A stretch of DNA of 64,000 nt, taken from NCBI RefSeq assembly GCF_011758645.1, contig NZ_JAAMOZ010000001.1:2232001-2296000 (forward strand), read 5' to 3'. The notes beneath the pieces are model-generated. The model was not told the origin of the DNA. It worked only from the letters and a program-made list of their open reading frames with translations, and searched no databases. Below, piece by piece: positions 58,456 through 64,000 of the stretch; the first letter of the stretch is position 1, and every line of letters starts with the position of its first letter. The DNA is from Brooklawnia cerclae (GTDB lineage: Bacteria; Actinomycetota; Actinomycetes; Propionibacteriales; Propionibacteriaceae). Both the position numbers and the translations under genes were made by a program.

Positions 58456-59378
58456 TCCCGCCCGAGGTCGCGATGCAGCACGCTCACCTGGATGCCCCGG
58501 GCGCGCAGCCTGGCGGCGAACGCCTCGCTGATGGCCGTGCTGCGATGCTTGCCACCCGTGCAGCCGATCGCGAGCGTCGCCTGTCGCTTGCCCTCGCGAG
58601 CGTAGCCGGGGCCGATGATGTCGATGAGCTCTGTGAGCTTGGCCAGGAACTCCTGCGCCCCCGGCTGCCGCAGCACGTAGTCACTCACCTCTGTCGACAG
58701 GCCCGTCTGAGGGCGCAGGTTCGGCACCCAGTGCGGATTGGGCAGGAATCGCACGTCGAAGACCATGTCGGCGTCCACGGGCAGACCGTTCTTGAACCCG
58801 AAGCTCATCACCTGGAAACGGGTGGCCTGGTCGTCCCGCGAGCCGTAGATGTGACCGACCCTGGCCTTGAGCTGGTGCACGTTGAGGTTCGACGTGTCGA
58901 TCACGACATCGGCGGTGGCACGCAGATCGCGCATCATCCGCCGCTCCTTGGCGATCGCCTGGATGATGCTGCCCCCACCCTGCAACGGCAGCGAACGCCG
59001 GGACGACTCCTGGCGCCGCACGATCGCCTCATCGCTGGCCTCGAGGAAGCAGACCTCACGCCGCACGCCCTGGGCCTCCAACTGGGCCAGGATGAGAGGA
59101 AGCTGGTCGAACAACTCGCGCGACCGCACGTCCAGCCCCACGGCGAGCCGATCCTGCCCGGCGCGCCGGGCCGTCTCGATGAGTTGCGGCAGCAGGCTCG
59201 GCGGGAGATTGTCGACGACGAACCAGCCGAGATCCTCCATCGCGTGCGCGGTGCTGCGCCTGCCCGCGCCGGACATACCGGTGATGACCACCAGTCTCGG
59301 CAGTGCGGGCAAGCCGTGCGGTCTGCCCGCAGCGACAGTCTGGACCGCGGACTCGGCTGGAATGCTCACGGATTCCAT
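58452..59378 (-). CDS. rapZ: RNase adapter protein RapZ
   Basis: 308 residues. P-loop GMSGAGRRST (34-43), then DLGWFVVDNLPP, and the C-terminal GCTGGKHRS, which binds UDP-GlcNAc-type ligands in E. coli RapZ. The ATG at 59378 has AGGG 5 nt upstream. Overlaps yvcK; 71 nt after uvrC. The role in actinobacteria is less clear than in enterobacteria. Confidence 0.95.
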   Translation of the reverse strand: MESVSIPAESAVQTVAAGRPHGLPALPRLVVITGMSGAGRRSTAHAMEDLGWFVVDNLPPSLLPQLIETARRAGQDRLAVGLDVRSRELFDQLPLILAQLEAQGVRREVCFLEASDEAIVRRQESSRRSLPLQGGGSIIQAIAKERRMMRDLRATADVVIDTSNLNVHQLKARVGHIYGSRDDQATRFQVMSFGFKNGLPVDADMVFDVRFLPNPHWVPNLRPQTGLSTEVSDYVLRQPGAQEFLAKLTELIDIIGPGYAREGKRQATLAIGCTGGKHRSTAISEAFAARLRARGIQVSVLHRDLGRE

Positions 59379-59449
59379 TATTCCCTGACCGACCGACATC
59401 GGCACGACTCGCAACGGGCGCGGCACATGTCGGGCCGGACAACACTCGG

Positions 59450-61432
59450 CTACAACTCGGAAACCTCTCCGGTCGACATGTTGATCGCCACGCCGACCTC
59501 GCCACCCGCGAGAGCGTCCACGACGGCCTGCGCGGTGCGCGGACCGAAACCGGGCAGCGCACTGATGTCGTCCACACCGGCGGCGCGCAGTTTCTTCAAG
59601 CTGCTGAAATGCCTCAGCAGCGTCTTGCGCCGTACCTCCCCCAGACCCGGCACGTCGTCGAGCACCGACTCGACCATCGCCTTCGACCTGCGGCTGCGAT
59701 GAAAGGTGATCGCGAAGCGGTGCGACTCGTCCCGTACCCGCTGCAGGAGATACAGCCCCTCGGACGCGCGGGGAAGGATCAGCGGGAACTCCTCCCCCGG
59801 GATCCACACCTCTTCCAGGCGCTTGGCGAGCCCGATGAGCCGCACCTCGTCGGCCAGGTCCAGATCATCCAGCACCTCCTGGGCGGCGTTCACCTGCGGC
59901 AGGCCACCGTCGACCACCACGAGCGAGGGGGCGTAGGAGAACGACCGGGCAGCGCCCGTGGAAGGATCGATCAGGGCGGCACCTCCGTCGTCCGACGCGT
60001 CCTGGGCCATCTGCTCACGGTCGTCGAGGAGGCGCCGGAAACGCCGCCGTAGCACCTCGTCCATGGCCGCGATGTCGTTGGAACCCTCGAAGCTCTTGAT
60101 CACGAAGCGCCGGTACTCGCTCTTGCGGGGCATGCCGTCCTCGAACACCACCATCGAGCCGACGACCTCGGTTCCCTGCAGGTGGCTGATGTCGAAACCC
60201 TCGATGCGCAGCGGTGCCTGGTCCATGCCGAGGGCCTGCTGGAGTTCCTCCAGTGCCCGTCCACGGGTGCTGAGATCGGAGGCGCGTTTGGTCTTGTGGA
60301 CCGCGAGCATGTCGGCCGCGTTGCGCGAGACGGTGTCGAGCAGCACCCGCTTGTCGCCCCGCATGGGCACATGTATCCGCACGTGGCTGCCGCGCTGGGA
60401 CGACAGGATGTCGGCCAGCACGTCACCCGAGGCGGGTGCCACCGGCACAAGAACCTCGGGCGGGACGGACGAGCCGGCGCTCGACTGGAACCCCTGGTCG
60501 TCGGCGTACAGCGAGAACAGGAAGCTCTCGATCATGTCGGCGGTATCGGCGTCGTCGGCCCGATCGGCCACCCACCCGCGTTCGCCGCGGACGCGCCCGG
60601 CACGCACGTGGAAGATCTGCACGGCGACCTCGAGCGGGTCCTCGGCGAGCGCGATGACATCGGCGTCCGTGCCGTCGGGCAGCACGATGGCGTTCTTCTC
60701 GGTGGCCTGGCGCAACGCGTCGAGCGCGTCGCGCAGGACGGCGGCCTGCTCGTAGTGCTGCTGCTCGGCGGCCTGCTTCATCTGGCGGGTCAGCTTGCGC
60801 TCGAGGCCACGGGTCTGCCCGGCCCAGAAGGCGCAGAAGTCCTCGACGACGGCTCGGTGGTCGTCGGCCGAGATACGTCCCACGCACGGCGCCGAGCACT
60901 TGCCGATGTACCCGAGCAGACACGGCCGCCCGGACGCCGCCGCGTTGCGGAACACCCCGTTGCTGCACGAACGCATCGGGAAGACGCGCAGCAGCGAGTC
61001 GACGGACTCACGAACCGCCCAGGCTTGCCCGAAGGGCCCGTAGTAGCGCCACCCCTTGTGCTTGGCCCCTCGTCCGACGAAGACGCGCGGGAACTCATCG
61101 GTCCAGGTGACGCACAGCCACGGGTAGGACTTGTCGTCCCGGTACTTGATGTTGAACCGCGGGTCGTACTGCTTGATCCACGTGTACTCGAGTTGGAGCG
61201 CCTCCACCTCGGTCTGGACGACCGTCCATTCGACCTTGGCAGCGGTGCGCACCATCGTCTGCGTACGGAAGTGGAGGTTCGCCGGATCGGCGAAGTAGGA
61301 GTTCAGCCGGTTGCGCAGGTTCTTCGCCTTGCCCACGTAGATGACGTGGCCGTGGGCGTCGCTGAACCGGTACACGCCCGGGTCGGTGGGGATCGACCCA
61401 GGCGCGGGTCGATAGGTCGAAGGATCGGCCAT
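59450..61432 (-). CDS. uvrC: Excinuclease ABC subunit C
   Basis: 660 residues. The GIY-YIG nuclease is at the N-terminus (PGVYRFSD...[13 protein letters not shown]), followed by a Cys cluster ([13 protein letters not shown]), UVR motif, an RNase-H-like nuclease ([19 protein letters not shown]) and C-terminal helix-hairpin-helix repeats ([19 protein letters not shown]). It makes both incisions in nucleotide excision repair. Starts 1 nt after the uvrA stop. Confidence 0.97.
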   Translation of the reverse strand: MADPSTYRPAPGSIPTDPGVYRFSDAHGHVIYVGKAKNLRNRLNSYFADPANLHFRTQTMVRTAAKVEWTVVQTEVEALQLEYTWIKQYDPRFNIKYRDDKSYPWLCVTWTDEFPRVFVGRGAKHKGWRYYGPFGQAWAVRESVDSLLRVFPMRSCSNGVFRNAAASGRPCLLGYIGKCSAPCVGRISADDHRAVVEDFCAFWAGQTRGLERKLTRQMKQAAEQQHYEQAAVLRDALDALRQATEKNAIVLPDGTDADVIALAEDPLEVAVQIFHVRAGRVRGERGWVADRADDADTADMIESFLFSLYADDQGFQSSAGSSVPPEVLVPVAPASGDVLADILSSQRGSHVRIHVPMRGDKRVLLDTVSRNAADMLAVHKTKRASDLSTRGRALEELQQALGMDQAPLRIEGFDISHLQGTEVVGSMVVFEDGMPRKSEYRRFVIKSFEGSNDIAAMDEVLRRRFRRLLDDREQMAQDASDDGGAALIDPSTGAARSFSYAPSLVVVDGGLPQVNAAQEVLDDLDLADEVRLIGLAKRLEEVWIPGEEFPLILPRASEGLYLLQRVRDESHRFAITFHRSRRSKAMVESVLDDVPGLGEVRRKTLLRHFSSLKKLRAAGVDDISALPGFGPRTAQAVVDALAGGEVGVAINMSTGEVSEL

Positions 61433-61433
61433 G

Positions 61434-64000
61434 TCAGGCCGCCGGGCTCGTACGGACGGACCCCTTCCGCGCGGACGAGGACTTCGTCGACCGTGCCGCC
61501 GGCGTGTCGGCGTCCGCAGGCCTACGGGACCGCTTCTTCTTCGTGGGCGCCGGTTCAGCGGCAGGCACCTCGCCGTCGGGTTCGGCCGCCGGCTCGACCG
61601 GCACCTCGTGCCCATGGAGGATCTCGGACAGGAACGCTCCGGTGTGGCTCTCGGTTGTGGCGGCCACCTGCTCCGGAGTTCCTGTTGCGACGACCTGCCC
61701 ACCCCGGAACCCGCCCTCGGGCCCCATGTCGATCACCCAGTCGGCCGTCTTGATCACATCGAGGTTGTGCTCGATGACCACCACCGTGTTCCCTCCGTCG
61801 ACCAACCGGCTGAGGACGTCGAGCAGACGCCGTATGTCCTCGAAATGCAGGCCCGTGGTCGGTTCGTCGAGCACGTAGAGAGTGTTGCCGGTGGAACGGC
61901 GCTGCAACTCGGAGGCCAGCTTCACCCGTTGTGCCTCGCCGCCCGACAGCGTCGTGGCAGGCTGACCCAGTCGCACGTAGCCGAGCCCGACCTCGACGAG
62001 AGTCTTCAGGTGTCGCGAGATGGCCGAGATCGGGGCGAAGAACTCGGCCGCCTGTTCGATCGGCATGTCGAGCACCTCGGCGATCGTCTTGCCCTTGTAG
62101 CGCACCTCAAGCGTCTCGCGGTTGTAGCGAGCGCCATGGCACACCTCGCACGGCACGTAGACGTCGGGCAGGAAGTTCATCTCGATCCTGATGGTGCCGT
62201 CGCCCATGCAGTTCTCGCAGCGTCCCCCCTTGACGTTGAAGCTGAACCGGCCGGGTTGATAGCCGCGGGCCTTGGCCTCGGGGGTTTGACTGAACAGCGT
62301 CCTGATCTTGTCGAAGACACCGGTATAGGTCGCGGGGTTCGAACGCGGCGAACGCCCGATCGGAGACTGGTCGACGTGGACCACCTTGTTGACGTTCTCG
62401 GCGCCCGTGATGCCCTCGTGGCGCCCCGGCACGTCCTTCGCGCCGTAGATCGTCTTGGCCAGCGATCGATAGAGGATCGCATTCACCAGAGACGACTTCC
62501 CGGAACCCGACACGCCCGTGACAGCGATGAACCGCCCCAGGGGGAACTCGACGGTGACGTCGTCCAGATTGTTCTCCGCTGCCCCATGGACGACCAGTGT
62601 CTTCCCGTTCCCGCGGCGACGACGCTCGGGCAGTGCGATGGAGCGGCGCCCCGACAGGTAGGCCCCAGTGAGTGACCGCTCACAGGCGACCAGGTCGTCG
62701 AAACCGCCCGACACCACGACCTCGCCACCGTGTTCGCCCGCTCCGGGGCCGATGTCGACCACCCAGTCGGCCGCTCGGATGGTGTCCTCGTCGTGCTCGA
62801 CCACGATCAGTGTGTTGCCCAGGTCACGCAGCTTCTCCAGCGTCTCGATCAGCCGGCGGTTGTCGCGTTGGTGCAGGCCGATCGAGGGCTCGTCCAATAC
62901 GTAGAGCACGCCGGTGAGCCCCGATCCGATCTGGGTCGCGAGCCGGATGCGCTGAGCCTCACCACCCGACAGCGACCCCGCGCTGCGGGCCAGGGTCAGG
63001 TAGTCGAGGCCGACGTCCAGCAGGAACCTGACCCGCTGCTGGATCTCCTTGACCACCTGCGCCGCGATGGCCCGCTCACGCTCGGACAGTTCGAGCCGTC
63101 CCATGAACTCGGACAGCTGCGAGATGGCCAGTTCGCTCACCTGATGGATGTTGCGATCGGACACGGTCACGGCCAGGGTCGAAGGCTTCAGGCGAGCCCC
63201 CTTGCACACCGGGCAGGCGACCTCACGCAGGTAGGCGCCCCACCGCTCGCGGGCCGCGTCCGTCTCCGACTCGTCGTAGCGGCGCCGCACGTGCGGGACC
63301 ACGCCTTCGTACTTCTGCGTGTACGAACGCACGCGGCCGAATCGGTTGCGGTAACGGATCAGCACCGGATCGTCGTAGCCGTCCAGGATGAAGTCACGCA
63401 CGTCGACGGGCAGTTCCCGCCAGGGAGTGTCGACCGAGAAGCCGAGCTTGTCGCCCATGCCCTCGAACACGTGGGTGTAGTGGGCAGCCACCGTGGGGCT
63501 CGACCAGGGCGCGATCGCGCCTTCCGCGAGGCTCTTGTACTGGTCGGGGACGACCAGCTCCCGATCGACCTCGAGCGTCGTCCCGAGCCCGGTGCAGGCC
63601 GGGCAGGCGCCCCACGGGCTGTTGAAGGAGAACTGGCGCGGCTCGAGCTCGTCGAGCGCTATGTCGTGCCCGTTGGGGCAGGCGAGCTTCTCGCTGAAGC
63701 TGCGGCGCCGGGCCGGATCCTTCTCGTCCCGATCGACGAAGTCGAGGACGATCAGGCCGTCGGCCAACCCCAGAGCGGTCTCCACCGAGTCGGTGATCCG
63801 TTGCTTGGCCGACGCCTTGACCGCCACCCGGTCGACGACGACGTCGATGTCGTGTTTGCGCTGCTTGTCGAGCTTCGGTGGCGAGGTCAGTTGCGAGACC
63901 TCCCCGTCGACGCGGACGCGCGCGAACCCCTGCGTGGCCAAGTCTCGGAACAGTTCGGTGTATTCGCCCTTGCGACCACGGACGACCGGAGCCAGCATCT
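61434..64000 (-). CDS. uvrA: Excinuclease ABC subunit A (N-terminus beyond window edge)
   Basis: The C-terminal 855 or so residues of UvrA, the damage-recognition ATPase. Two signatures LSGGEAQR, zinc modules (ACPNGHD...CPAC, CPVC and CENC...CEVC) and the second P-loop GVSGSGKSS are present. The first P-loop lies outside the window. A Lys/Ala/Pro-rich tail of about 60 residues follows the last domain. Forms an operon with uvrC. Confidence 0.97.
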   Translation of the reverse strand, partial: MLAPVVRGRKGEYTELFRDLATQGFARVRVDGEVSQLTSPPKLDKQRKHDIDVVVDRVAVKASAKQRITDSVETALGLADGLIVLDFVDRDEKDPARRRSFSEKLACPNGHDIALDELEPRQFSFNSPWGACPACTGLGTTLEVDRELVVPDQYKSLAEGAIAPWSSPTVAAHYTHVFEGMGDKLGFSVDTPWRELPVDVRDFILDGYDDPVLIRYRNRFGRVRSYTQKYEGVVPHVRRRYDESETDAARERWGAYLREVACPVCKGARLKPSTLAVTVSDRNIHQVSELAISQLSEFMGRLELSERERAIAAQVVKEIQQRVRFLLDVGLDYLTLARSAGSLSGGEAQRIRLATQIGSGLTGVLYVLDEPSIGLHQRDNRRLIETLEKLRDLGNTLIVVEHDEDTIRAADWVVDIGPGAGEHGGEVVVSGGFDDLVACERSLTGAYLSGRRSIALPERRRRGNGKTLVVHGAAENNLDDVTVEFPLGRFIAVTGVSGSGKSSLVNAILYRSLAKTIYGAKDVPGRHEGITGAENVNKVVHVDQSPIGRSPRSNPATYTGVFDKIRTLFSQTPEAKARGYQPGRFSFNVKGGRCENCMGDGTIRIEMNFLPDVYVPCEVCHGARYNRETLEVRYKGKTIAEVLDMPIEQAAEFFAPISAISRHLKTLVEVGLGYVRLGQPATTLSGGEAQRVKLASELQRRSTGNTLYVLDEPTTGLHFEDIRRLLDVLSRLVDGGNTVVVIEHNLDVIKTADWVIDMGPEGGFRGGQVVATGTPEQVAATTESHTGAFLSEILHGHEVPVEPAAEPDGEVPAAEPAPTKKKRSRRPADADTPAARSTKSSSARKGSVRTSPAA

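Overview
The window is a high-GC chromosome segment from an actinomycete. WhiA, RbpA, OpcA, an InhA-type FabI, a sufR-B-D-Rieske-C-S-U-T operon and the chain uvrA-uvrC-rapZ-yvcK-whiA-gap-pgk-tpiA-secG-rbpA are all typical of Actinomycetota. I infer a Propionibacteriaceae-like organism from the overall style (including intergenic repeats built on TTGAGCCTGTCGAA), but no marker here proves the family.

Left end (1-8.6 kb, all minus strand): a sugar-acid catabolic cluster that I read as D-apionate degradation. It holds a FadR-type regulator, two unrelated MFS transporters, a D-apionate lactonase-like protein (ApnL), a D-apionate oxidoisomerase-like protein (ApnO), a 3-oxo-isoapionate decarboxylase-like TIM barrel (OiaC) and a DhaK-family kinase cut by the window edge, suited to phosphorylating the L-erythrulose product. 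Both transcription units start from promoters of identical build: a perfect 16-bp palindrome that supplies the -35 hexamer, then a 17-bp spacer and a -10 box.

8.7-22.2 kb is mostly housekeeping: lipB-lipA, tsf/rpsB, a double-domain M23 peptidase, a XerC-like recombinase, peptide deformylase, malic enzyme, a SpoU rRNA methylase, a methyltransferase preceded by a 27-codon ORF and paired dyads, a bile-acid-symporter family protein, an ABC ATPase and a DUF456 protein.

22.4-24.9 kb and 29.8-31.9 kb are accessory zones in decay. The first has an intact ISL3-family element with 8-bp target duplication inside a lipoprotein gene, next to a secreted-protein gene broken by an in-frame TGA. The second has a lipoprotein gene with an apparent one-base deletion, a fragment of a related copy, small A+T-richer genes and a 19-bp-periodic CGCG array with a diverged copy nearby. 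Between them lie an HxlR/NmrA pair, fabG-fabI, an SDR lacking the usual catalytic Tyr/Lys, and an RlmA-like methylase.

31.9-64 kb: an ABC-F ATPase, ThpR, the suf operon, an orphan solute-binding lipoprotein, a divergent membrane pyrophosphatase, an FGGY kinase split by an in-frame TAG, the tal-zwf-opcA-pgl pentose-phosphate operon, rbpA/secG, the lower-glycolysis operon gap-pgk-tpiA, whiA-yvcK-rapZ, and uvrC with a 5'-truncated uvrA. Five clusters of the TTGAGCCTGTCGAA/TTCGACAGGCTCAA repeat sit downstream of genes, three of them between convergent genes.
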